12,485 bases of DNA from the NCBI GenBank assembly GCA_002315675.1, contig DCHP01000018.1, positions 1 through 12,485 on the forward strand, read 5' to 3'. Below are positions 1-7,669 of the stretch, in pieces; the first letter of the stretch is position 1; each line of letters opens with the position of its first letter. The position numbers and the translations under genes were made by a program. A model generated the notes under the pieces. It saw only the letters and a program-made list of their open reading frames with translations. It did no database searches and had not been told where the DNA came from. Source of the stretch: Rikenellaceae bacterium UBA1749 (lineage in GTDB: Bacteria; Bacteroidota; Bacteroidia; Bacteroidales; Rikenellaceae).

Positions 1-85
1 CATTTTTCAAAGTGTCAAACTACCGCCATATTACAGCTTAAATTTCATATGTGTTTCAAAATACAAAACTATTGAAAAAAAATCG

Positions 86-93
86 TAACTTTG
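86..93 (+). promoter_or_regulatory. Candidate -7 promoter box for valS
   Basis: TAACTTTG matches the Bacteroidota -7 consensus TAnnTTTG exactly. The same octamer occurs before ompH. I see no convincing TTTG/TTG -33 element at the usual 19-21 bp distance; the nearest TTG (72-74) is only 11 bp away. If it is used, transcription would begin near position 98 and leave a leader of roughly 80 nt before the valS ATG. It is a moderate call because only one half of the promoter is recognisable. Confidence 0.45.
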
Positions 94-102
94 TCCGATA
101 AT

Positions 103-136
103 GATTTTTTTTCAGAGAAAGTAAATAAAAAAAATC
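103..136 (+). repeat. T8/A8 inverted repeat in the valS leader
   Basis: GATTTTTTTT at 103-112 is the exact reverse complement of AAAAAAAATC at 127-136, with a 14-nt spacer between them. It lies between the -7 box and the valS start, so a transcript could fold into an all-A/U stem with one closing G-C pair. The stem would be weak, and such tracts occur by chance in AT-rich leaders. No function is assigned. Confidence 0.4.
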
Positions 137-176
137 GTTTACATTTTAGTTTTAGCAATTATCGTGCAAAAATAAT

Positions 177-2807
177 ATGACTGACAAAAAGACAGAAATT
201 CCTGCCAAATACGATCCATCAATGGCAGAAGACCGCTGGTATGCAGATTGGTTAGCAAAAGGCTATTTTCACAGTGAGCCTGATACCCGTATTCCATATA
301 CAGTAGTTATTCCACCGCCAAATGTTACAGGTGTGCTACATATGGGACACATGTTAAACAATACAATCCAGGATGTTCTTGTCAGACGTGCCAGAATGAA
401 AGGTTATAACGCATGCTGGGTTCCAGGCACAGATCATGCTTCAATTGCCACTGAAGCTAAAGTTGTACAGTTGCTGGCATCTCAAGGCATAAAGAAGACA
501 GACCTGTCAAGAGAGGAATTCCTGCGCCATGCATGGCAGTGGAAGGAAAAGCATGGTGGTATCATACTTGAGCAGCTAAAGAAATTAGGGGCTTCATGCG
601 ACTGGAGCAGAACGAAATTCACAATGGACGAGCCTTTGAGCCAAAGTGTAATAAAGGTGTTCGTCCAGCTTTACAATGAAGGCAAGATCTATCGTGGAGT
701 CAGAATGGTAAACTGGGACCCAAAGGCACTGACAGCCCTGTCAGACGAAGAGGTCATATACAAGGAACATAATGGTAAGTTATATTATCTGAGATATAGG
801 ATTGAAGGAGACGAGGATAATTATGCCGTAGTTGCGACAACACGTCCTGAAACTATTTTTGGAGATACTGCAATGTGTATCAACCCAAAAGATCCCAAAA
901 ATACGCATCTTAAAGGCAAAAGGGTTATTGTTCCTCTTTGTGGACGTTCAATCCCTGTCATAGAAGATGAATATGTTGATATTGAGTTCGGCACCGGTTG
1001 TCTGAAAGTCACTCCTGCCCATGATGTCAATGACTACATGCTGGGAGAAAAATACAATTTACCTTCAATCGACATTTTCAACGACAACGGGACACTTAAC
1101 GAAAATGGTATGCAATATGCCGGCATGGACCGTTTTGATGTCCGTGAGCAAATTGAGAAGGACCTGCAGGAACAAGGATTGCTTGAAAAGACAGAGCCAT
1201 ATGTCAATCAGATCGGTACATCTGAAAGAACAGGTGTTGCGATTGAACCGAAGCTTTCCATGCAATGGTTCCTGAAGATGGAAGAACTTGCCCAACCTGC
1301 TCTGAAAGCAGTAATCGAAGATGTTATCAAATTATACCCTTCAAAGTTTAAGAACACATACAGACACTGGATGGAAAATGTAAGAGACTGGTGTGTAAGC
1401 CGACAGCTCTGGTGGGGACAGCAGATTCCGGCATACTATCTTCCAAAGGGAGGATTCGTAGTTGCTGAAAACGCAGAGGAGGCTTTGAAACTTGCGAGAG
1501 AAAAAGACCCTGAAATCAAGGCTGAAGACCTGAAACAGGATCCAGATGTGCTTGACACATGGTTCAGTTCGTGGTTATGGCCGATATCAGTATTTGACGG
1601 AATAAACAATCCTGACAACAAGGACATCAATTACTATTATCCTACGAACGATCTGGTTACAGCACCTGAAATCCTTTTCTTCTGGGTTGCAAGAATGATT
1701 ATTGCCGGATACAAATTCAAGGGAGCACATCCTTTCGGCAACGTCTATCTTACCGGTATTGTTCGCGACAAGCTTAGAAGAAAGATGAGCAAGTCTCTGG
1801 GGAACTCTCCGGACCCTCTTGAACTTATCGAGAAATACGGAGCCGACAGTATTCGTGTAGCAATGATGCTCTGCACAACTGCAGGTAATGATATTATCTG
1901 GGATGATAGTCTTATAGAACAGGGAAGAAACTTCGGAAACAAGATATGGAATACATTCCGCCTTCTTAAGATGTGGAATGTTGAAGATAAAGAACAGCCT
2001 TTCAGTTCAAAAGTAGCTGTTGAATGGTTTGACTCCCTACTGAACAGAACTGTTACAGAGATAGATCGCTGTTTCTCTGAATTCAGAATTTCAGACGCAA
2101 TGATGACCTTGTATAAACTATTCTGGGATGATTTTTCATCTTCGTATCTTGAAATCATCAAGCCACCTTTCGGAGAAAGCATTGATAAGAAAACGTATGA
2201 TTCAACAATAGGATTCTACGAAACGCTATTGCAGCATCTTCACCCATATATGCCTTTCATTACGGAAGAAATATGGCATTATATCAAACCACGTGGGGAG
2301 AAGGAGAGTATCATGGTCAGCCTATACAAAGAGCCTGGCAGAATTGATGAGAAGATAATAGAGCATATGTCATACGCCCTTGAAGTAGTTTCATCAATCA
2401 GGAATATTAGAGCCGGCAAAGGTATTGCACAAAAAGAGGTATTGAAATTGAATGTAATAGCTGACGAAAATTATCCAGTCAGGGAAAAGGATATAATATC
2501 CAAACTCGCAAATGTCGAAATTGAAGAGGTTACATCAAAACCTGCTCAGGCTGAGAATTTCATTGTCAAGACTACTGAATACTCTGTAATTCTTGAAGGA
2601 AAAGTAGACCTGGCCTCTCAGAAAGAAAAAATCGAGAAAGATCTTCAGTACACTGAACAGTTCCTTGAAAGCGTGATGAAGAAACTCTCCAATGAAAGAT
2701 TTGTAAATTCTGCACCTGCTCAGGTAGTTGAGAAGGAAAAAGCAAAAAAAGCAGATGCCGAGAAAAAGATAAAAATTCTTAGAGAGCAACTTGCATCCAT
2801 ACATTAA
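177..2807 (+). CDS. valS: Valyl-tRNA synthetase
   Basis: Cytoplasmic class I aminoacyl-tRNA synthetase that charges tRNA-Val with valine using ATP and hydrolyses mischarged threonyl-tRNA. The 876-aa protein is full length for the family. The HIGH-type signature is HMGH at residues 55-58, preceded by PPPNVTG. The CP1 editing domain lies around residues 200-420 and contains TTRPET at 221-226. The KMSKS loop is at 536-540. An alpha-helical anticodon-binding region follows. The last 60 or so residues are rich in Lys and Glu and look like the C-terminal coiled coil that ValS uses to hold tRNA. The ATG at 177 gives the expected short N-terminus, leading into the KYDP...W segment typical of ValS. 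No Shine-Dalgarno is visible; the upstream bases are A-rich. It is probably transcribed on its own, because uppS has a promoter-like box in the 24-bp gap, although read-through is possible as no terminator separates them. Confidence 0.98.
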   Translation: MTDKKTEIPAKYDPSMAEDRWYADWLAKGYFHSEPDTRIPYTVVIPPPNVTGVLHMGHMLNNTIQDVLVRRARMKGYNACWVPGTDHASIATEAKVVQLLASQGIKKTDLSREEFLRHAWQWKEKHGGIILEQLKKLGASCDWSRTKFTMDEPLSQSVIKVFVQLYNEGKIYRGVRMVNWDPKALTALSDEEVIYKEHNGKLYYLRYRIEGDEDNYAVVATTRPETIFGDTAMCINPKDPKNTHLKGKRVIVPLCGRSIPVIEDEYVDIEFGTGCLKVTPAHDVNDYMLGEKYNLPSIDIFNDNGTLNENGMQYAGMDRFDVREQIEKDLQEQGLLEKTEPYVNQIGTSERTGVAIEPKLSMQWFLKMEELAQPALKAVIEDVIKLYPSKFKNTYRHWMENVRDWCVSRQLWWGQQIPAYYLPKGGFVVAENAEEALKLAREKDPEIKAEDLKQDPDVLDTWFSSWLWPISVFDGINNPDNKDINYYYPTNDLVTAPEILFFWVARMIIAGYKFKGAHPFGNVYLTGIVRDKLRRKMSKSLGNSPDPLELIEKYGADSIRVAMMLCTTAGNDIIWDDSLIEQGRNFGNKIWNTFRLLKMWNVEDKEQPFSSKVAVEWFDSLLNRTVTEIDRCFSEFRISDAMMTLYKLFWDDFSSSYLEIIKPPFGESIDKKTYDSTIGFYETLLQHLHPYMPFITEEIWHYIKPRGEKESIMVSLYKEPGRIDEKIIEHMSYALEVVSSIRNIRAGKGIAQKEVLKLNVIADENYPVREKDIISKLANVEIEEVTSKPAQAENFIVKTTEYSVILEGKVDLASQKEKIEKDLQYTEQFLESVMKKLSNERFVNSAPAQVVEKEKAKKADAEKKIKILREQLASIH

Positions 2808-2823
2808 AAAAAGATTATATTTG
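2791..2823 (+). promoter_or_regulatory. Candidate promoter for uppS
   Basis: TATATTTG at 2816-2823 matches the Bacteroidota -7 box TAnnTTTG. TTG at 2791-2793, inside the last codons of valS, could be the -33 element with a 22-bp spacer, slightly long. Transcription would begin around 2828, only a few bases before the uppS ATG at 2832, so the mRNA would be almost leaderless. The match is good but rests on short motifs. Confidence 0.45.
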
Positions 2824-2831
2824 CAAGATAT

Positions 2832-3530
2832 ATGGAGGAGCTTAGGAACATACCGGAGCACATCGCAATCATCATGGACGGCAATGGCAGATGGGCTGCG
2901 CAACATGGGCACGAACGCCTGTGGGGGCATTCCCACGGCGTGGAGTCTGTACGTTCTGTTGTAAAAAAGTCCGTTGAGCTTGGTGTTAGATACCTTACCA
3001 TATATGCATTCTCCACAGAGAACTGGGGAAGACCCCAGGATGAAGTTGAAGGACTTATGAAATTGTTGTCCACAACTATCGGCAATGAAACAGAAGAACT
3101 TGCAAAGTCGGGAGTAAGACTCAAATTTATCGGTAACACAGATGTTCTGCCCGAAAATCTAAAGGAACAGATTTCAAAGGCAGAGAATATATATATTGAA
3201 ACAGAAAAATTAACGTTAATAATTGCGCTGAATTATAGTTCCAGATGGGAAATAACCACTGCTCTTAGAAATATTGTCAAGGAAGGAATTGACGTAAAGG
3301 AAATAAATGAGACCCTAATTTCAGATCATTTGTGTACCAGAGGGATTCCTGACCCTGATCTTCTCATCCGCACAAGTGGAGAAATCAGATTGAGCAATTT
3401 CCTGTTATGGCAACTATCTTATTCTGAAATGTATTTTACAAAAATTTTTTGGCCGGATTTTGATGGCAAGGCATTGGAAGATGCCATAGCCTATTATTCG
3501 AAGCGTAACAGACGTTGGGGAAAAATATAG
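2832..3530 (+). CDS. uppS: Isoprenyl transferase (undecaprenyl diphosphate synthase)
   Basis: Cis-prenyltransferase that extends farnesyl diphosphate with isopentenyl diphosphate to make the C55 lipid carrier used for peptidoglycan and surface glycans; it acts at the cytoplasmic face of the inner membrane. The protein is 232 aa, normal for the family. The diagnostic MDGNGRWA stretch is present, with the Mg-binding catalytic Asp at residue 16. Other family blocks are FSTENW (60-65) and RTSGE followed by LSNFLLWQ (180-194), then YFT..FWPDF (201-210). The ATG at 2832 puts the catalytic Asp at the expected short distance from the N-terminus. The next gene, bamA, begins 5 bp after the stop, so the two are almost certainly cotranscribed. 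The cdsA neighbour seen in proteobacteria is absent here. Confidence 0.97.
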   Translation: MEELRNIPEHIAIIMDGNGRWAAQHGHERLWGHSHGVESVRSVVKKSVELGVRYLTIYAFSTENWGRPQDEVEGLMKLLSTTIGNETEELAKSGVRLKFIGNTDVLPENLKEQISKAENIYIETEKLTLIIALNYSSRWEITTALRNIVKEGIDVKEINETLISDHLCTRGIPDPDLLIRTSGEIRLSNFLLWQLSYSEMYFTKIFWPDFDGKALEDAIAYYSKRNRRWGKI

Positions 3531-3535
3531 TGTTT

Positions 3536-6106
3536 ATGAGACAATTCTTAACTTCAATTACAATCTGCATTCTGGCATGTATTTTCACAAAGGTGTATGC
3601 AAGCAATATGGAAAATGCATATGTCTTTGCTGATGGTGACAGCACATCAATACTGCCGAAGAATTACAGCTATGCTGAAGGTGAGCCGAAGAAATACATC
3701 ATTTCAAACATTTCCGTTGAAGGGCTTGTTCAGAATCAGGAATATGTTATTCTGAATACCATCAATATGATGAAGGGCGACACTATCCTGTTCCCGGGAC
3801 AATCCATCCCAATGGCGGCAAGACGTCTATGGGACATGCATGCGTTTTCAAATATCAGGGTTGAAACAAATCCAAGAGGTGATAGTATTGATATCAAATT
3901 CCTGATGGAAGAACGTAAAAGAGTACTTTCATGGAATTGGATAGGTGCAAACAAGACCCAGAAGAAAGATCTGAACCAGAAGCTGCATTTACGTCGCGGT
4001 AGTGAATTGTCCGACTATGTCATGAACAACAATATCAGATTGATAAAAGAGTACTATCGCGATAAAGGACAGAGAAATGCTGAAGTTACGTTCATTGTCA
4101 CTCCTGATTCAATTCTGAAAAACGGCGTGAATGTTACATACGAAGTAACTCCGGGTAAAAAAGTTAAGATTGGGGAAATCGTTATTGAAGGTAACGAGAA
4201 TTTGAGTGCAAAGAAAATGATAAAGAGTATGGAAAACACTAAAAAGGTTTCCATAAACTTCTTCAATGATACAAAGTTTCATGATAAGGATTTTCCTTCG
4301 GATCTTGTTCTCATAGAGGACTTCATGCACTCAAAGGGATATCGTGATGGTGTGGTTCTTGAAGATTCTCTTTACAATATCAGCAAGAAAAGAATCGGAA
4401 TCTGGATTAAGGTAAAAGAAGGTCAGAAATACTACTATAGGAATGTAAGCTGGATTGGTAACTCCATCTATAACACACAGGTCCTTAGCAATATTCTGGA
4501 AGTTCAAAAAGGCGATACATACGATAGCGAAGGAACAGGAGCAAGACTTGGAACCAATGGCAAAACCAAACAGGGACAGACTAATGTCAGGGGCATGTAT
4601 GTGGACAATGGATATCTGGGATACCAGATTTCAGCTGAAGAACGTGTCGTAAACGGCGACTCCGTTGACCTCGACATTAAGATGTATGAAGGAAGTCAGT
4701 TCGTGATAAATGATGTCCAGTTCACGGGAAACTATAGAACAAACGACCATGTCATAAGACGAGAACTTGAAACCGTACCAGGAGACCTGTACAGCGAATC
4801 ATTACTGATTCGTACATATCAGCGACTTGCAAGCATGGGACAATTCGATTCAAAGAGTTTCAAGACGCCAGAAGTAATTCCTAATAGACAGACAGAAACC
4901 GTAGATCTTAAATACTCTCTTGAAGAAATTTCCAACGACCAGTTCGAGTTGTCTGGTGGTTGGGGTAGCGGTTCATTCATCGCATCCGTTGGTGTAAACT
5001 TCACAAATGTATCAATGAGGGATGTTTTCAAGAAAGGCGCATGGAAACCATATCCAAGTGGAGACAATCAGACAGTCGGCATAAATATCCAGACAAATGG
5101 TACATATTACAGCGCAATTTCCGCCAACTTCGTTGAACCATGGTTAGGTGGAGACAAGCCTAGACAATTCAGCGTAAGCGCATGGTTCTCTAGACAGACA
5201 GACTCATACTACAACAGTTACTATGGTTATTCAGGTACATATAACGGGTGGTTCAATGTCTGGGGCGGTCAGGCCAATCTAGGAAGAAGATTAAGCTGGC
5301 CTGATCCATATTTCCAGTTCTCAATTGGTGTAAATGCTCAAGTATACCAGATGTCGAACTGGAATAGTTTCCTGATATCAGATGGTAAATGTCATACGGT
5401 AGCATTGCAATTGTCATTGTCAAGGAACTCTGTTGACGACTTGTACCAATACCCTACATCCGGATCGTATTTTTCAATTTCAGCAGACCTTACTCCTCCA
5501 TTTTCAAGATTTGATGGAATTGATTACAAAGACCCTTATCTATCAGATCAGGACAGATACAGATGGGTTGAATATCATAAATGGAAATTGATGGCTCAAT
5601 GGTATTTTCCTCTAACCCCTGATAGAAAATTGATTCTGGTAACCAGAGGACAATATGGATATCTTGGGCATTACAATCAATACAAACCTTCTCCTTTTGA
5701 AGGGTTTATCGTCGGTGGTGACGGACTATCCGGATACACAATGTATGGATCTGAAAATGTTGGTCTGCGTGGTTATGCAAACAATTCACTTACACCGGGA
5801 TATGGATACGGAGTATATAGTAGAATATATAGTAAATACACTGTTGAAATGAGATACCCTATTATGCACCAGGGAAGTACAATGGTATATGGACTGGTAT
5901 TCGGTGAAGCAGGTAACGCATTCACGACCATCAGGGATTTCAAACCATTCGATCTGAAAAAATCAGCGGGTATAGGCTTGAGGTTGTTCGTACCGGTACT
6001 GGGTCAGCTTGGCATTGACTGGGGTTACGGATTTGATCCGGTAGAGGGTGATAATTCCACACGAAGCGGAAGTCAATTCCACTTCTCTATGGGTTACCAA
6101 TTCTAA
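3536..6106 (+). CDS. bamA: Outer membrane protein assembly factor BamA (Omp85 family)
   Basis: Central subunit of the BAM complex, which folds and inserts beta-barrel proteins into the outer membrane. From the ATG at 3536 it is 856 aa. Residues 1-22 form a signal peptide (Arg near the start, a hydrophobic core, cleavage after VYA). Five POTRA-like repeats follow, at roughly 54-126, 127-206, 209-295, 297-385 and 389-462. The barrel runs from about 468 to the end, with the conserved loop-6 motif LRGY at 744-747 and a C-terminal aromatic strand ending in GYQF, the usual insertion signal. The frame stays open upstream through a GTG (3530) to a TTG (3515) overlapping uppS; I prefer 3536 because it is an ATG and starts the signal peptide cleanly. 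The gene ends in tandem stops (TAATAA). Downstream ompH encodes a chaperone that delivers substrates to BamA. Confidence 0.95.
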   Translation: MRQFLTSITICILACIFTKVYASNMENAYVFADGDSTSILPKNYSYAEGEPKKYIISNISVEGLVQNQEYVILNTINMMKGDTILFPGQSIPMAARRLWDMHAFSNIRVETNPRGDSIDIKFLMEERKRVLSWNWIGANKTQKKDLNQKLHLRRGSELSDYVMNNNIRLIKEYYRDKGQRNAEVTFIVTPDSILKNGVNVTYEVTPGKKVKIGEIVIEGNENLSAKKMIKSMENTKKVSINFFNDTKFHDKDFPSDLVLIEDFMHSKGYRDGVVLEDSLYNISKKRIGIWIKVKEGQKYYYRNVSWIGNSIYNTQVLSNILEVQKGDTYDSEGTGARLGTNGKTKQGQTNVRGMYVDNGYLGYQISAEERVVNGDSVDLDIKMYEGSQFVINDVQFTGNYRTNDHVIRRELETVPGDLYSESLLIRTYQRLASMGQFDSKSFKTPEVIPNRQTETVDLKYSLEEISNDQFELSGGWGSGSFIASVGVNFTNVSMRDVFKKGAWKPYPSGDNQTVGINIQTNGTYYSAISANFVEPWLGGDKPRQFSVSAWFSRQTDSYYNSYYGYSGTYNGWFNVWGGQANLGRRLSWPDPYFQFSIGVNAQVYQMSNWNSFLISDGKCHTVALQLSLSRNSVDDLYQYPTSGSYFSISADLTPPFSRFDGIDYKDPYLSDQDRYRWVEYHKWKLMAQWYFPLTPDRKLILVTRGQYGYLGHYNQYKPSPFEGFIVGGDGLSGYTMYGSENVGLRGYANNSLTPGYGYGVYSRIYSKYTVEMRYPIMHQGSTMVYGLVFGEAGNAFTTIRDFKPFDLKKSAGIGLRLFVPVLGQLGIDWGYGFDPVEGDNSTRSGSQFHFSMGYQF

Positions 6107-6118
6107 TAAAGAGTTCAC

Positions 6119-6190
6119 TTGAAAAAGAATGTTATATCACTATTATCATTGTTATTGACCTCCGGAATGTGGGGTGCTTCTCAATTTTGA
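6119..6190 (+). pseudogene. Signal-peptide-like stump, possibly a decayed first ompH
   Basis: A 23-codon frame opens with TTG, 12 bp after the bamA stop, and ends in TGA. It reads KKNVIS at the start, then a leucine-rich core (LLSLLL), then SGMWGA and SQF. This is the layout of a Sec signal peptide (basic n-region, hydrophobic core, small residue before the cleavage point), and the Q-F after the Ala resembles the start of mature OmpH (the intact gene has YA then QKF). Bacteroidales often carry two adjacent ompH genes after bamA, so this may be what remains of the first after a large deletion and an ATG-to-TTG change. No further OmpH sequence is recognisable after the stop. It could instead be a short leader peptide, or chance. 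Confidence 0.35.
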
Positions 6191-6206
6191 GACTTATTCT
6201 TGTGGG

Positions 6207-6223
6207 GGCAATATAATATTGCC
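6207..6223. repeat. Perfect 17-bp palindrome upstream of ompH
   Basis: GGCAATATAATATTGCC reads the same on both strands around a central A at 6215. Its right end (TTG at 6219-6221) coincides with the likely -33 element of the ompH promoter. Such a site could bind a dimeric regulator. As RNA it could also form a six-pair stem with a five-base loop and act as a weak end to the uppS-bamA transcript, but no U-run follows. Its role is not known. Confidence 0.45.
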
Positions 6224-6248
6224 AATTAAGAAGAATTTGTTAACTTTG
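6219..6248 (+). promoter_or_regulatory. Candidate promoter for ompH
   Basis: TTG at 6219-6221 and TAACTTTG at 6241-6248 are separated by 19 bp, matching the Bacteroidota -33/-7 arrangement. The start of transcription would lie near 6253, giving an AT-rich leader of nearly 50 nt before the ompH ATG. This is the best promoter match in the window and implies that ompH, murI and ftsK can be expressed independently of uppS and bamA. Confidence 0.6.
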
Positions 6249-6300
6249 TAGGTAGGTTATTTTATAAATAATTGATTAATAATAACAAAAAAGACTAATA

Positions 6301-6801
6301 ATGAAAACAATTAAATTTTTAGCTATAGCAATTTTAGCTTTGGTTTCAACTTCAGTTTATGCACAAAAATTCGCAGTTATCAACACTGGTGAAATTATTC
6401 AGAAAATGGCTGAAAAAGACTCTGTTTCAACCAAACTAGAAGAACATAACAAAAAAATCCAGTCTGAGTATCAGGCTATGGTTGATGAATTCAATAAAAA
6501 AGCTCAGGAATATCAAAGTCAGGCATCTACTCTTTCAAAGGCTATGGCTCAGCAGAAGGAAAAAGAACTTCAGAATATGCAGCAGAATATTCAAGGTTTC
6601 GAACAGGTTGCTCAGCAGGAAATCAATACTAAGCAACAGGAGTTGTTAAAACCAATATACGACAAGATGAATGAAGAAATTGCCAAGGCGGCAAAAGCTG
6701 GTGCATATACATTCGTTTTTGATAAAACAGTTCCTCTATATGTAAATGAAGCTGCAGTTACAGATATTACTGCTACTGTATCCAAGGCTTTCGGATTCTA
6801 G
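6301..6801 (+). CDS. OmpH/Skp family periplasmic chaperone
   Basis: Small secreted chaperone that binds unfolded outer-membrane proteins in the periplasm and keeps them soluble on the way to BamA. The protein is 166 aa, typical for OmpH/Skp. Residues 1-21 are a signal peptide (MKTIK, hydrophobic core, cleavage after VYA). The mature N-terminus QKFAVINTGEI matches the conserved opening strand of the family. Residues from about 36 to 112 are rich in Gln, Glu and Lys and should form the long coiled-coil arms of the jellyfish-shaped trimer. The C-terminal part (YTFVFDKT, then VTDITATV and the closing helix) returns to the body domain. The ATG at 6301 follows a promoter and an A-rich leader. Position after bamA agrees with the function. 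Only one intact copy is present here. The symbol skp or ompH could be applied. Confidence 0.93.
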   Translation: MKTIKFLAIAILALVSTSVYAQKFAVINTGEIIQKMAEKDSVSTKLEEHNKKIQSEYQAMVDEFNKKAQEYQSQASTLSKAMAQQKEKELQNMQQNIQGFEQVAQQEINTKQQELLKPIYDKMNEEIAKAAKAGAYTFVFDKTVPLYVNEAAVTDITATVSKAFGF

Positions 6802-6802
6802 A

Positions 6803-6822
6803 AAATAATTCCTGAATTATTT
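6803..6822 (+). repeat. AT-rich inverted repeat between ompH and murI
   Basis: AAATAATTC at 6803-6811 and GAATTATTT at 6814-6822 are exact reverse complements around a 2-bp centre, starting just after the ompH stop. As RNA it would form a stem of about seven pairs with a six-base loop, mostly A-U. No long U-run follows, so it is a poor terminator; it could protect the 3' end of the ompH message or partly separate ompH from murI. Confidence 0.4.
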
Positions 6823-6859
6823 GCCCTATTGATAAATTTATTATTGTTGGGGAAAGAAT

Positions 6860-7669
6860 GTGAAAAATAATTTAGGGAAAACTCAAATAGGAATATTTGA
6901 TTCAGGGTTAGGCGGACTCTCTGTATGGTCAGAGGTAGTCCGCCTTATGCCTAATCAACCTACGATCTATTTTGCCGATGCAGCCAATTGTCCATATGGT
7001 GGAAAGACGGAAGATGAAATTTTTCAACTAACTGAAAAAGGTATAAAATGGTTGTTGAAGAGCGGTGCCCGAATTATTATAATAGCATGCAATACAGCTA
7101 CCGGAGCCGCAATTGAACAACTAAGGGCAAAATATCCGGAAGTCCCGTTTGTGGGAATTGAGCCTGCAATCAAAAAGGCCGTAGAGAATTCGTCAAACGG
7201 AATAATAGGAATAATGGCCACAAAATTCACTTTACAATCAAAAAAATATCTCAATACAAAAAACAGATACGCTAAGAATTGCAAAGTAATTGAACAGGTT
7301 GGAGAAGGACTTGTAGAATTGGTTGAAAATGATGAAATAAATAGTGACAAGACCACGAACTTGCTTATTAAGTATCTGACACCGATGATTGAAGAAGGGG
7401 CCGATACTCTGGTTTTGGGATGCACCCACTACCCTTTTCTTAAAGAAAGGATAAAGGAAATAACAAATAATAAAATAGAAATTATTGATCCTGCACCATA
7501 TGTGGTAAAACATACAATCGACATTATGGGAAATTATTCATTGGAAAAAGAAAATGGATGCAGGTTCAAATATCAGTTTCATAGTACCAAGTCTGCTAAA
7601 CATAGTCATTACATACGAAAAAGAGCTCTTGAAATAATAAATGGCAACGGCAAAGAAAACAACAACTAG
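6860..7669 (+). CDS. murI: Glutamate racemase
   Basis: Cofactor-independent racemase that makes D-glutamate for the peptide stem of peptidoglycan; cytoplasmic. The protein is 269 aa, normal for the family. The substrate-binding opening GIFDSGLGG is at 11-19, with Asp14 and Ser15. The two catalytic cysteines are Cys77 in ACNTATGA and Cys188 in LGCTHYPF, and PYGGKT at 45-50 is also conserved. The start is a GTG at 6860: an in-frame TAA at 6833-6835 and the lack of other start codons leave no alternative. The only nearby ATG (6858-6860) is in another frame and runs straight into TGA. A purine-rich GGGGAAAG at 6849-6856 may help initiation. The last 29 bp overlap the start of ftsK, so translation of the two may be coupled. 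Confidence 0.96.
   Translation: MKNNLGKTQIGIFDSGLGGLSVWSEVVRLMPNQPTIYFADAANCPYGGKTEDEIFQLTEKGIKWLLKSGARIIIIACNTATGAAIEQLRAKYPEVPFVGIEPAIKKAVENSSNGIIGIMATKFTLQSKKYLNTKNRYAKNCKVIEQVGEGLVELVENDEINSDKTTNLLIKYLTPMIEEGADTLVLGCTHYPFLKERIKEITNNKIEIIDPAPYVVKHTIDIMGNYSLEKENGCRFKYQFHSTKSAKHSHYIRKRALEIINGNGKENNN

Noticed and set aside
1..3. A minus-strand ATG at the left edge that could start a divergent gene leaving the window.
   Set aside because: Only the start codon itself would be inside the window; nothing else can be read, and the promoter-like sequence on that strand is not a clean match.
1745..2182. A 145-codon minus-strand frame inside valS.
   Set aside because: It lies wholly opposite conserved ValS sequence, including the KMSKS region, and has no protein-like features of its own; the same reasoning excludes the other opposite-strand frames inside genes.
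3515..3535. An upstream TTG start (3515) or GTG start (3530) for bamA, overlapping uppS.
   Set aside because: The ATG at 3536 begins a clean signal peptide, avoids the overlap and is the better start codon.
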